A DNA stretch of 38,481 bases, from the NCBI RefSeq assembly GCF_000429825.1, contig NZ_AUCP01000062.1:1-38481 (forward strand). Reading direction: 5' to 3'. Source of the DNA: Cohnella thermotolerans DSM 17683. GTDB lineage: Bacteria; Bacillota; Bacilli; Paenibacillales; Paenibacillaceae. This document shows, in pieces, positions 16,382-25,148 of this stretch (position 1 is the first letter of the stretch; every line of letters begins with the position of its first letter). The notes under the pieces are model-generated. The model saw only the letters and a program-made list of their open reading frames with translations. It had not been told where the DNA came from and did no database searches. Position numbers and translations under genes: made by a program.

Positions 16382-17944
16382 GTGAGAGAGACCGAAGCGA
16401 AAGCCGACGTGATAATTATCGGCGCAAGCACGGGGGGATGCGCCGCAGCGCTGGCCGCGGCGGAAGCCGGAAAAACCGTGATCTTGACCGAGGAGAGCGA
16501 TTGGATCGGCGGCCAATTGACGAGCCAAGCCGTGCCGCCGGATGAGCATCCGTGGATCGAGCAGTACGGCTGCACGCTTGCCTACCGCCAATTCCGGGAA
16601 GGCGTCCGCTCTTACTATAAACGGAATTTCCCGTTGAAGGCGTCCGCCGCCTTCCAGCCGCTGTTCAACCCCGGCAACGCCATGGTGAGCCGCATCAGCC
16701 ACGAGCCCCGGGCCGCGCTGGCCGTACTGGAGGCGATGCTTGCCCCTTACGTGCATAGCGGAGCCGTCACCGTCGTCAAGGGAGTCAGGCCCGTGGCCGC
16801 CGAAACGGACGGCGACCGGGTGCGGGGCGTCACCTTGGAGCATGAGGACGACGGAACGAGACTTACCGTGACGGGCGCCTATTTTCTGGATGCGACGGAT
16901 TGCGGCGACCTGCTTCCGCTGGTCGGCGCGGAATATGTCACCGGCGCCGAATCCGCCGCGGAGACGGGAGAGCCCCATGCGGTCGGCGGACCCGCCATGC
17001 CGCAGGATATGCAGGCTTTCACCTATTGCTTTGCCATGGATTATTTAGAAGGCGAAGATCATACGATCGAACGTCCGAAGCAGTACGATTTCTGGCGCGC
17101 CTGGCGGGCCGATTTTTGGCCGGCGCCTCAGCTTAGCTGGCAATCGCCCAGCCCTCGTACGCATGAGCCCGTGGAATATGCCTTGTTTCCGCAAGGAGAC
17201 AAATTTTCGCTGTGGCGGTATCGGCGTATTCTCGACCGGTCGCAGTTCCGGCCCGGCTTATTCGCAAGCGACATCACGGCGGTCAACTGGCCGCAGAACG
17301 ATTATTGGCTGGGACCGATCATCGACGTGACGCCCGAGGAACGGCGCTCTCATTTGGAGGCCGCGAAGCAGCTCAGCTTGTCGCTGCTCTATTGGATGCA
17401 GACGGAGGCTCCGCGGCCCGACGGCAAGCTGGGTTATCCGGGACTGCGGCTGAGGCGGGATGTCGTGGGCACCCGGGACGGCCTTGCGAAGATGCCTTAC
17501 ATCCGCGAATCCCGGCGAATCCGCGCCGAATTTACGGTGCTTGAGCAGCATGTCAGCCCCGAGATCCGGGGGGAATCCGGAGCGCAAACGTTCGACGACA
17601 GCGTCGGGATCGGCTTCTATCATATCGATCTGCATCCGAGCTCGGGGGGACGGAACTACATCGATATTCCGTCGCTCCCGTTTCAAATTCCGCTGGGCTC
17701 GCTCCTTCCGGTCCGGCTAATCAATTTGCTGCCGGCCTGCAAAAATATCGGCACGACGCATATCACCAACGGCTGTTACCGGCTCCATCCCGTAGAGTGG
17801 AACATCGGGGAAGCTGCGGGGGCGCTGGCGGCGTTCTGCCTGGATGAAGGCGTCATTCCGAAGGAGGTGCGTCTAAAAAAAGAGCGGCTGGAAGCGTTCC
17901 AGCGCCGGCTAGTAAAGCGAGGCGTCGAGCTGTCGTGGCCATAA
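16382..17944 (+). CDS. FAD-dependent oxidoreductase (FAD_oxidored family)
   Basis: A 520-residue cytoplasmic flavoprotein. The N-terminal dinucleotide-binding motif reads ADVIIIGASTGGCAAALAAA, followed by the typical EESDWIGGQLTSQAVPPDE. Later motifs are FLDATDCGDLLPLVGAEYVT and, near the C-terminus, RLHPVEWNIGEAAGALAAF, which closes the FAD site in this family. The start is GTG 15 bases after the response regulator stop. The substrate is not recognisable. Next to two Gfo/Idh/MocA enzymes it suggests oxidation or keto-sugar chemistry on the imported glycan. Confidence 0.85.
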   Translation: MRETEAKADVIIIGASTGGCAAALAAAEAGKTVILTEESDWIGGQLTSQAVPPDEHPWIEQYGCTLAYRQFREGVRSYYKRNFPLKASAAFQPLFNPGNAMVSRISHEPRAALAVLEAMLAPYVHSGAVTVVKGVRPVAAETDGDRVRGVTLEHEDDGTRLTVTGAYFLDATDCGDLLPLVGAEYVTGAESAAETGEPHAVGGPAMPQDMQAFTYCFAMDYLEGEDHTIERPKQYDFWRAWRADFWPAPQLSWQSPSPRTHEPVEYALFPQGDKFSLWRYRRILDRSQFRPGLFASDITAVNWPQNDYWLGPIIDVTPEERRSHLEAAKQLSLSLLYWMQTEAPRPDGKLGYPGLRLRRDVVGTRDGLAKMPYIRESRRIRAEFTVLEQHVSPEIRGESGAQTFDDSVGIGFYHIDLHPSSGGRNYIDIPSLPFQIPLGSLLPVRLINLLPACKNIGTTHITNGCYRLHPVEWNIGEAAGALAAFCLDEGVIPKEVRLKKERLEAFQRRLVKRGVELSWP

Positions 17945-18011
17945 GACCGCAAACGGCGTTTCGCCGCCTGACAGACGGATAAGATCGGATGATCGCGAGG
18001 AGGAAATCGTT

Positions 18012-19013
18012 TTGAAGGTATCCATTATCGGGTGCGGAACTATGGGAATCACCTATGCGAAGAACTTGGCCTCGATGGAGGAGGCCGATCTCGCGGGCGT
18101 ATGCGACGTCGACGCGGCGAGGGCGGAAGAGGCGGCGGCCGCGGGCGGAACGAACGCTTACTCGGATTACAAGGCTATGCTGGAGGCCGAAAATCCGGAT
18201 GTCGTGTGCGTCTGCTTGCCTACGTATTTGCATAAGCGGATCGTGATCGAGCTGGCACGGCTCGGCAAACACATCATTTGCGAGAAACCGATCGGCATGA
18301 CGCTGGAGGATGCGGACGCGATGATCGAGGCTTGCCGGCAATACGGCGTGCGGCTGTTCGTCGGGCATGTCGTTCGCTTTTTCCCGAATTATGCGGATGC
18401 GGCCGGTCAAGTCGCCCGCGGCGAGACCGGCGGTCCGGGCGTGGCGCATTTCAAAAGGTACGGCAGCTATCCGAGAGGCAACGGGCTGTGGTATCACGAC
18501 CGCAGCAAAAGCGGCGGCGTCATTCTGGATTTGATGATTCACGACATCGATTTCGTGCGTTCCGTATACGGGGAAGCGGACACCGTCTATGCCGCCAAGG
18601 CGCAATCCGGCGGCGAGGATCCGTTCGAATACGCTTTGGTCACCATCCGTTTCCGCAACGGGGCGATCGGCCATCTGGCCGCGTATTGGGGGTATCCGGG
18701 ACCGTTTACGACGGCGGCCGAAATCGCAGGAAGCCAAGGGGTGCTTCGCCTCGACAGCGCAACGTCCCGTTCCCTGGTCGTGACGAGCAGGGACGAGGGG
18801 CGGGAAGGGAAGGCGGCGGTGCAGGTGCCGCAAAGCCCGATGAGGCACGATCCTTATTATCGAGAGCTGAAGCACTTCCTGGAATGCGTCCGCGACGGCT
18901 CCGAACCGGTCGTTACCGCGGAAGACGCCAGAGCCGCGCTGGAAATCGCCCTTGCCGCGGAACGGTCGTGTCAAACCGGCCAACCCGTTGCCATAGGAGG
19001 AAATAGGCCATGA
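18012..19013 (+). CDS. Gfo/Idh/MocA family NAD(P)-dependent oxidoreductase (first copy)
   Basis: A 333-residue cytoplasmic oxidoreductase. The N-terminal Rossmann motif is VSIIGCGTMGITYAKNL, and the family motif around the catalytic Lys is GKHIICEKPIGMTLEDAD. The C-terminal alpha/beta domain includes SGGVILDLMIHDIDFVRSVYG, where the His of the family dyad lies. Members oxidise or reduce sugars, inositols or amino sugars, and some act as NAD-dependent glycosidases (GH109). The start is TTG behind GAGGAGGA. Its stop overlaps the next start (ATGA). Confidence 0.92.
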   Translation: MKVSIIGCGTMGITYAKNLASMEEADLAGVCDVDAARAEEAAAAGGTNAYSDYKAMLEAENPDVVCVCLPTYLHKRIVIELARLGKHIICEKPIGMTLEDADAMIEACRQYGVRLFVGHVVRFFPNYADAAGQVARGETGGPGVAHFKRYGSYPRGNGLWYHDRSKSGGVILDLMIHDIDFVRSVYGEADTVYAAKAQSGGEDPFEYALVTIRFRNGAIGHLAAYWGYPGPFTTAAEIAGSQGVLRLDSATSRSLVVTSRDEGREGKAAVQVPQSPMRHDPYYRELKHFLECVRDGSEPVVTAEDARAALEIALAAERSCQTGQPVAIGGNRP

Positions 19014-20020
19014 AGGACAAGTTGAAAGTCGGAATGATCAGCTTCGCGCATATGCATGCGGCTTCCTATCTGCAAGCGCTGCTTGCGCGCAAGGACGTGG
19101 ACCTCGTCGGCATTGCGGACGAGAACCGGGAGCGCGTTCGGCCTTTCACGGAGCGTTACGGTCTGGCCTACTACGAAGATGCGGGCAAGCTGCTCGCTGC
19201 GGACGTCGATGCGGTCGTCATCTGCTCGGAGAACGTTCGCCACGCGCCGCTTACGGTGCAGGCGGCTCGGGCCGGCAAGCATGTGTTGTGCGAGAAGCCG
19301 CTCGGCATTACCGAAGCGCAGATGCAAGAGATGATCGAAGCCTGCCGCGCGAACGGCGTTCAACTGATGACCGCTTTTCCATGCCGTTATCTCGCCTCCG
19401 TCATCGAAGCCAAGGCAGCTGTGGATCGCGGCGACATCGGGCGGATCGTCGCCATCAAAGGCACGAACCGGGGGACGATGCCCGGAGGCTGGTTTGTCGA
19501 CCGCAGCTTGTCGGGGGGAGGGGCGGTGCTCGATCATACGGTTCATGTGATGGATCTCATGAACTGGTTCCTGAACAGCGAAGCGGAAGAAGTCTTTGCG
19601 TTCGCCGCTACATTGTTTCACAGCGTGCCGATAGACGATGCCGGCATCGTTCACGTCAAGTTCCGCAACGGGGTGATCGCGTCGCTCGACCCGAGCTGGT
19701 CCCGGCCTGCGGCGTTCCCGACCTGGGGCGATGTCACGATGGAACTGATCGGTACGAAGGGCTCCTTGTTCGTCGACGCGTTCGCCCAGAAGAACGAAAT
19801 TTACAACAACGAGCGGATGAAGCCTAGCTGGAGCTATTGGGGCGATTCGATGGACGACCGTTTGATCGACGCGTTCGTCATGGCGCTGCGGGAAGGCCGG
19901 GACGTTCCGGTCACCGGGGAGGACGGTTTCCGCTCCGCCCGGGTGGCGCTCGCCGCTTATGCGTCGGCGGAGCTGGGCAAGCCGGTCAGGCTTGCCGACG
20001 TGGAAGCCGATAGACGATGA
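19010..20020 (+). CDS. Gfo/Idh/MocA family NAD(P)-dependent oxidoreductase (second copy)
   Basis: A 336-residue relative of the preceding enzyme, translationally coupled to it by an ATGA overlap. The N-terminal KVGMISFAHMHAASYLQALL departs from the usual GxGxxG pattern: it has ISFAHMHA where most members have a Gly-rich loop, as in a known Gfo/Idh subgroup. GKHVLCEKPLGITEAQM and LSGGGAVLDHTVHVMDLMNW supply the Lys and His motifs. The two proteins differ clearly, so they probably do different redox steps rather than being a recent duplication. Confidence 0.9.
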   Translation: MKDKLKVGMISFAHMHAASYLQALLARKDVDLVGIADENRERVRPFTERYGLAYYEDAGKLLAADVDAVVICSENVRHAPLTVQAARAGKHVLCEKPLGITEAQMQEMIEACRANGVQLMTAFPCRYLASVIEAKAAVDRGDIGRIVAIKGTNRGTMPGGWFVDRSLSGGGAVLDHTVHVMDLMNWFLNSEAEEVFAFAATLFHSVPIDDAGIVHVKFRNGVIASLDPSWSRPAAFPTWGDVTMELIGTKGSLFVDAFAQKNEIYNNERMKPSWSYWGDSMDDRLIDAFVMALREGRDVPVTGEDGFRSARVALAAYASAELGKPVRLADVEADRR

Positions 20021-20036
20021 GAAATGAGGCGACGAC

Positions 20037-20816
20037 ATGGAACTTGAACCGATTCTAAAGCGGCGCCAAGACCGTCTGAATGTTGAAGTTTACGGCAACC
20101 GCCGGGCAATGGGGGAGGCGGCGGCCAAGCGGATCGCCGCCTCGATGCGGAAGCTGTTGGCCGAGCAGGACAACGTGCGCATGGTGTTCGCAGCCGCGCC
20201 GTCCCAGAATGAGATGCTGGAAGCTTTGGTGTCAGAGCCGGATTTGGACTGGCGTCGGGTAACCGGCTTTCATATGGATGAATATATCGGCCTGGACGAA
20301 CACGCTCCCGAGCGTTTCTCCGCCTTTTTGTCGAACAAGTTGTTCTCGCGGGTGCCGTTCCGGGAAGTTCATCTCCTTCGCAGCAACGCTGCCGACGAAG
20401 CGGAGGAAGCGGCCCGCTACGCCGGGCTGCTGAGGCAAGAACCGATCGATATCGTCTGTCTCGGCGTCGGCGAGAACGGCCACATCGCTTTTAACGACCC
20501 TCCCGTTGCCGATTTTCAAGATCCGCTGCTGGTCAAGAAGGTGGAGCTGGATCGCGATTGCCGGCAGCAGCAAGTCAACGACGGCTGTTTCCCGGACTTG
20601 GCTTCGGTGCCGACACACGCCCTTACGTTAACGGTGCCGGCTCTGACAAGCGGCAAGCATCTGTTCTGCATCGTTCCCGGCGAGCGGAAGCGGGAGGCCG
20701 TCCGCCGCATGCTGTCCGGAACCGTGACAACGGAATGTCCCGCCTCCATCTTGACGGTTCATCCGTCCTGCACGCTCTTCACCGATCTGGACGCTTACGG
20801 AGGGGGGGTGAGATGA
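20037..20816 (+). CDS. nagB: Glucosamine-6-phosphate deaminase-like protein (NagB family)
   Basis: A 259-residue cytoplasmic member of the NagB/6-phosphogluconolactonase family, expected to convert GlcN-6-P to fructose-6-P and ammonia. FHMDEYIGL carries Asp81, the proton-transfer base (Asp72 in E. coli). LGVGENGHIAFNDPP carries His149. PTHALTLTVPAL and VPGERKREAVRRML are also family blocks. Compared with E. coli, Asp141 and Glu148 correspond to Asn147 and Asp154, and the phosphate loop reads FAAAPSQNEM, so this is a divergent subgroup. GAGG lies upstream of ATG 20037. Its stop overlaps the nagA start (ATGA). Confidence 0.82.
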   Translation: MELEPILKRRQDRLNVEVYGNRRAMGEAAAKRIAASMRKLLAEQDNVRMVFAAAPSQNEMLEALVSEPDLDWRRVTGFHMDEYIGLDEHAPERFSAFLSNKLFSRVPFREVHLLRSNAADEAEEAARYAGLLRQEPIDIVCLGVGENGHIAFNDPPVADFQDPLLVKKVELDRDCRQQQVNDGCFPDLASVPTHALTLTVPALTSGKHLFCIVPGERKREAVRRMLSGTVTTECPASILTVHPSCTLFTDLDAYGGGVR

Positions 20817-21985
20817 GCGCGGTGGAAGGCCGCAATCTTCTGACGGGCGAGGCGGTTCGCTTGCGCTTCTCGAACGGCCTCATCTCGGAGGTTGAGCCGC
20901 TTCCGGAGGGAGAAGCCGAACGTTTGCCTATCCTCGCCCCCGGCCTTGTCGATTTGCAAATCAACGGCGCCGCGGGAGTGGATTTCAACCGTCCGCCGGT
21001 TGTGGCGGAAGGATTCCGGCATGCCGTGGCGGCGCTTTGGGCGCATGGCGTGACCTCGTTCTGTCCTACGGTCATTACGAACGGAGCGGAGCAAATGGCC
21101 GAGTTGCTGGAACAGATCCGGCAGGCTTGCTCCGCCGATCCGGCGATCCGCAGCACGGTTGCCGGGTTCCATCTGGAAGGGCCGTTCCTCTCGCCGGAAG
21201 ACGGGCCGCGGGGGGCGCATCCGAGAGAGCATATCCGGCGGCCGGATATCCGTCTGCTGGACCGGTGGCAGGAGGCCGCGGGCGGCCTGATCCGCATCGT
21301 GACGCTGGCGCCGGAATGGGAGGAAGCTCCCGCCTTTATCCGTCATTGCGTCAAGCGGGGGATGATCGCTTCGATCGGCCATACCGCCGCCCATTCGGCT
21401 CAAATACGGGAAGCCGTGCGCGCGGGCGCCAGCTTGTCGACGCATCTGGGCAACGGGGCCCATCCGGTGCTGCCCCGCCATCCCAACTACATTTGGGACC
21501 AGCTCGCCGCAGACGAGCTGTGGACGGCGATGATTGCCGACGGATTCCATCTGCCCGCCTCGCTGCTCAAAGTGTTCTGCAAGGTCAAAGCCGGGAAATC
21601 CGTCCTCGTCAGCGACGCGGTGTCTCTGGCCGGAATGCCACCGGGCAGGTACGAGGCGCATATCGGCGGCGACGTCGTCCTGACGGAGGAAGGGAGGCTG
21701 CATTTGGCGGAAGCTCCCGAACTGCTCGCCGGTTCGGCGAAGCTGCTGCTGCACGGCGTCGAACATCTGGCGCGGCTGGGCATCGCTACGCTCGCGGAAG
21801 CGTGGCGCATGGCTTCGACGGTTCCGGCGTCGCTGCTGAAGCTTCCGGCCGCATCCGGATTATCGGCGGGATCGCCCGCCGACATCGCAGTGCTGCGCCT
21901 TGACGGCGACCGGCTTCAAGTTTGCCGGACGTATAAGGCCGGGCGCTTGGTTTACGAACAGAACGGACCGGATATATCCCATTAG
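20813..21985 (+). CDS. nagA: N-acetylglucosamine-6-phosphate deacetylase
   Basis: A 390-residue amidohydrolase that removes acetate from GlcNAc-6-P. The metal and catalytic residues are visible: Glu122 in GFHLEGPFLSPEDGPRGAHP, His190 in IASIGHTAAH, His211 in STHLGNGAHP, and Asp268 in VLVSDAVSLAGMP. The N-terminal VDLQINGAAGVDFN follows the E. coli Gln-x-Asn form rather than the His-x-His form of B. subtilis. The ATG at 20813 sits in an ATGA overlap with the deaminase gene, with AGGGGGGGTG just before it. NanE or GlcNAc kinase products would feed it. Confidence 0.92.
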   Translation: MSAVEGRNLLTGEAVRLRFSNGLISEVEPLPEGEAERLPILAPGLVDLQINGAAGVDFNRPPVVAEGFRHAVAALWAHGVTSFCPTVITNGAEQMAELLEQIRQACSADPAIRSTVAGFHLEGPFLSPEDGPRGAHPREHIRRPDIRLLDRWQEAAGGLIRIVTLAPEWEEAPAFIRHCVKRGMIASIGHTAAHSAQIREAVRAGASLSTHLGNGAHPVLPRHPNYIWDQLAADELWTAMIADGFHLPASLLKVFCKVKAGKSVLVSDAVSLAGMPPGRYEAHIGGDVVLTEEGRLHLAEAPELLAGSAKLLLHGVEHLARLGIATLAEAWRMASTVPASLLKLPAASGLSAGSPADIAVLRLDGDRLQVCRTYKAGRLVYEQNGPDISH

Positions 21986-22001
21986 CCAAGGAGGTTGTGT
22001 G

Positions 22002-24401
22002 ATGAAAAGATGGATCGGCTTCTTGACGGCTCTCGTCATGCTGCTGGCCGCAAGCGGGCAAGCTGCGGCGGCCTATATTCCCCCCGGCGATGCGAAGGCG
22101 GACGGAGCGGAGAACATTTTGCTCGTTTACGCAGGTTATTATAATCCCGACAACTATGACGGGCAGCAGATCGGCGAATGGGATAAGGACAAGTTTTTGC
22201 CGTATGTGGGGCATTTGACCGAGCATGGAACGCCGGACGACTTTTTTTACGATACCTATTTGTTTCTCGGTCTCAAAACGCCGTTAGGCGGAGACCTCCA
22301 TCGTTACTATACCTGGGTGACGGATTCTCATCCGGGCACGAAAGCAGACTGGCAGTGGGTGATGGACCGGATGTTCGAGAAGGACCGGCAGTTTGACGCG
22401 CTGAACCAAGCAGTGGAAACTGTTGGCAACCAGCTTCGCGATCCGGACAAACAGGTGAACGTGTATATGGTGCTTCCGTTCCCGGATTCCCAAAGCACCG
22501 AATTCGGCGACATCGACGGCGACGGCGCCGCCGACAGCTTGGCCAGCCTGGACAACCGCAACTTGGCCGTGAAATGGTACGTGGACCAGTTTATCGAGCG
22601 CTTCCGGGCGGCGAATTACGATCATCTTAAGTTAAGCGGCTTCTACTGGATGCAGGAAGACCTGGATACGTCGGTGCCCGGCGAACTCGACAATGTGCAC
22701 TATGCGGTCCAGTACTTGCACGAGCAAGGCCTCAAGCTCGGTTGGATTCCGTGGTCGGGCGCGGGAATGAAAGGTCAGGGCAACTCGGCGGGCTTTGATT
22801 TTACGATTATTCAACCCAATCATTATATGAATCAAAACACGACGATCGACAGAATCCGGGATACGGCGCAATTGGCCGACAGCAGCGGGGAAGGGGTGGA
22901 GATCGAATTCACCTCGTCCGTATTGGACGATCCGTGGCACGAGCAGGCGCTGCGGAATTACTTGGCCGGAGGCGTCATGTACGGCTATATGAACGGCTCT
23001 CTTAAAGCCTATTATCAGGACGTCTATGCTTTATACGATTTGTATCACAGCGACAATCCGAAGGGCCGGGACATTTACGATGACGTTTATCGTTTTGCCA
23101 AAGGGCAGTATCAGCCTCCGACAGGAACGTTGACGGGGCGGGTCGTCGATCCGTCGGGGCAACCGATTCCGGATGCGGAGATAAGCGTAGACGGCCGGGA
23201 AGCGGCGAGCGATGCGAGCGGAAATTACCAAATTGCCGATTTGTACGCGGTTCAACATACATTCACCGTCCGCAAGGAAGGCTACCGCGATTTGACCGGG
23301 CAAGCTCAGATCGCACCGGGACAGACGACGCTCAAGGACTGGGTACTGGCTCCCGATCCGGTCGAGCAGCCGGACGACCCGAAGCTGACGATCGACGATT
23401 TCGAGGGAACGGCATTGAAGGCGACGGCGGATAATCCGGGCAAAGTATCGCTGAATACCGATCCGCAATTCGTGTCTTCCGGCTCGCAATCGTTGAAGGC
23501 CGACTATACCACGCAGTTCTCAAACTTCAGAGTCTATTTGACGGCGGGCTCCTCTTACGAACAGACCGATTGGAGCGGTTACGATTCCGTGACGGCGGAT
23601 GTGTACAATCCTTCGGATCTTACGCAGTACGTGGACGCCGAATTTATGGACCAGGCGATGAAATGGTCGAGATCGTACAGCAAAACGTTTGAGCTCGCTC
23701 CTCATGCCTGGACGAAGATCAACGTGCCGATCAAGGACATGGATGGACCCAATTTCAATATTCACGACGTTCGCCGCATGTCGTTCAACCAAAAGCTGCA
23801 AGCTCCTTATCATCTGCCGAATACGCTGTATATCGATAACGTCCATCTGGTGAAATACAGCCATATCGAGCAGGCGCCGAACTATCGGATCGTGCTGCCG
23901 AACAGCCTCATGGACTTGGGCCAAAGCTTCGGTCTTCAAGTCGTGGATGCAAACGACTCCAATCGGCTTGTTCCCGCCGAGGACGTTCAATATTCGGTCA
24001 GCGATCCGAATGTGCTGAACGTCTCCGAAGACGGAACGTTAACCGCTCTCGCGCCGGGAGTTGCGATGGTTCGGGCCCGGGTACAAGGAATTGACGCGGA
24101 ATCCGTGAAGATCGAAGTGTCGAGATGGACGAAGTTCGACTTGAAGCCTCAAGACTCACAGCTGCAGGTAGGGCAAGTCTCGCAAATAACGGCCGTAGCC
24201 AAATTCGAGAGCGGATTTACGGTTCCGTATCCGCCGGAGGATGTGACATGGAAGGTGAAGGGGGACGGCATTCAGGTGACGGAGCAAACCGGGGCTAAAC
24301 TGTCTTTTCAAGTTGTCGCCAAAGGCGTCGTATGCGTGGAAGCGACCCTTCAGTTTAACGGAAAAACGATGACAAGCCGAACGAAGCTGCTTATTCAATA
24401 A
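22002..24401 (+). CDS. Secreted DUF4855 multidomain protein, probable glycan-acting enzyme
   Basis: A 799-residue exported protein with signal peptide MKRWIGFLTALVMLLAASGQ and probable cleavage after AAA-Y. Residues of about 35-365 form a DUF4855 domain, starting NILLVYAGYYNPDNYDGQQI, with the acidic cluster GFYWMQEDLD and IEFTSSVLDDPW. Then come a carboxypeptidase-regulatory-like domain (GTLTGRVVDPSGQPIPDAEI), a beta-sandwich carbohydrate-binding-like domain (IDDFEGTALKATADNPGK) and a Big_2-like Ig domain (LTALAPGVAMVRARVQG). AAGGAGG lies seven bases before ATG 22002. It is the only clearly secreted potential enzyme of the locus. DUF4855 has, to my knowledge, no established activity. Confidence 0.85.
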   Translation: MKRWIGFLTALVMLLAASGQAAAAYIPPGDAKADGAENILLVYAGYYNPDNYDGQQIGEWDKDKFLPYVGHLTEHGTPDDFFYDTYLFLGLKTPLGGDLHRYYTWVTDSHPGTKADWQWVMDRMFEKDRQFDALNQAVETVGNQLRDPDKQVNVYMVLPFPDSQSTEFGDIDGDGAADSLASLDNRNLAVKWYVDQFIERFRAANYDHLKLSGFYWMQEDLDTSVPGELDNVHYAVQYLHEQGLKLGWIPWSGAGMKGQGNSAGFDFTIIQPNHYMNQNTTIDRIRDTAQLADSSGEGVEIEFTSSVLDDPWHEQALRNYLAGGVMYGYMNGSLKAYYQDVYALYDLYHSDNPKGRDIYDDVYRFAKGQYQPPTGTLTGRVVDPSGQPIPDAEISVDGREAASDASGNYQIADLYAVQHTFTVRKEGYRDLTGQAQIAPGQTTLKDWVLAPDPVEQPDDPKLTIDDFEGTALKATADNPGKVSLNTDPQFVSSGSQSLKADYTTQFSNFRVYLTAGSSYEQTDWSGYDSVTADVYNPSDLTQYVDAEFMDQAMKWSRSYSKTFELAPHAWTKINVPIKDMDGPNFNIHDVRRMSFNQKLQAPYHLPNTLYIDNVHLVKYSHIEQAPNYRIVLPNSLMDLGQSFGLQVVDANDSNRLVPAEDVQYSVSDPNVLNVSEDGTLTALAPGVAMVRARVQGIDAESVKIEVSRWTKFDLKPQDSQLQVGQVSQITAVAKFESGFTVPYPPEDVTWKVKGDGIQVTEQTGAKLSFQVVAKGVVCVEATLQFNGKTMTSRTKLLIQ

Positions 24402-24412
24402 TCGGGAGATGT

Positions 24413-25120
24413 ATGAGTATGAGACGCACATTTCAGAAGAGCGGGTTGATCGTATCGTGCCAGGCTCTTCCTGACGAGCCTCTGCATGGCGCGGAAATGA
24501 TGAAGCGAATGGCCGTCGCCGCCGAGCAGGGGGGAGCGGTCGGCATTCGGGCGAACGGCACGCAGGATATCAGGGCGATTAAAGAAGCCGTCGAAGTGCC
24601 GGTCATCGGGATCATCAAACGGGACATCCCCGGTTCGGCTGTTTATATTACGCCCGAAATGGAAGATGTTCGCGCGATTCTGGAGGCGGGCGCGGATATC
24701 GTCGCTTTGGATATGACCGACCGCGAAGGCCGGTTAAGCAAAGTCAAGGAAATGATCGATTTCATTCATGCCGCCGGGGCGAAGGTCATGGCCGATATAT
24801 CCGTATTGGAAGAAGGCATGGCTGCGGAGCGTCTTGGCTCCGATATCATTTCGACGACTCTATCGGGTTATACCCCGTACAGTCCTCGGCAGGCCGGGCC
24901 CGATCTGGAATTAGTCAAGAAGCTGACCGAGAAGGTTTCGGTACCCGTCGCGGCCGAAGGAAGAATATGGAGCGAGCGGGAAGCCGTACAGGCCATGCGG
25001 CTCGGAGCTTCCTACGTTGTAGTGGGCGCCGCCATTACCCGCCCGCATGTGATTACGAAACGATACGCGGAACGTATGGACGAGTGGCTGCGCAATAAGC
25101 CGAGAGCGGGGAATTGGTGA
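24413..25120 (+). CDS. nanE: N-acetylmannosamine-6-phosphate 2-epimerase
   Basis: A 235-residue TIM-barrel enzyme converting ManNAc-6-P to GlcNAc-6-P. The family blocks are nearly continuous: GLIVSCQALPDEPLHG, GAVGIRANGTQDIRAIK, VPVIGIIKRD, AGADIVALDMTDREGR, MADISVLEEGMAAERLGSD, STTLSGYTPYS, VAAEGRIWSEREAVQAM and VVVGAAITRPHVIT. The start at 24413 has GGGAG four bases before it; ATG 24419 with better spacing is possible. It lies 11 bases after the DUF4855 gene. Its presence points to ManNAc as an intermediate, with the neighbouring ROK kinase as supplier. Confidence 0.95.
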   Translation: MSMRRTFQKSGLIVSCQALPDEPLHGAEMMKRMAVAAEQGGAVGIRANGTQDIRAIKEAVEVPVIGIIKRDIPGSAVYITPEMEDVRAILEAGADIVALDMTDREGRLSKVKEMIDFIHAAGAKVMADISVLEEGMAAERLGSDIISTTLSGYTPYSPRQAGPDLELVKKLTEKVSVPVAAEGRIWSEREAVQAMRLGASYVVVGAAITRPHVITKRYAERMDEWLRNKPRAGNW

Positions 25121-25148
25121 ACGCTTGGTTGACTGCGGGAGGCGCAAC

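Noticed and set aside
15017..16978. A 653-codon minus-strand open frame opposite the response regulator and FAD oxidoreductase genes
   Set aside because: It spans two clear plus-strand genes, has low-complexity composition and no ribosome site worth naming.
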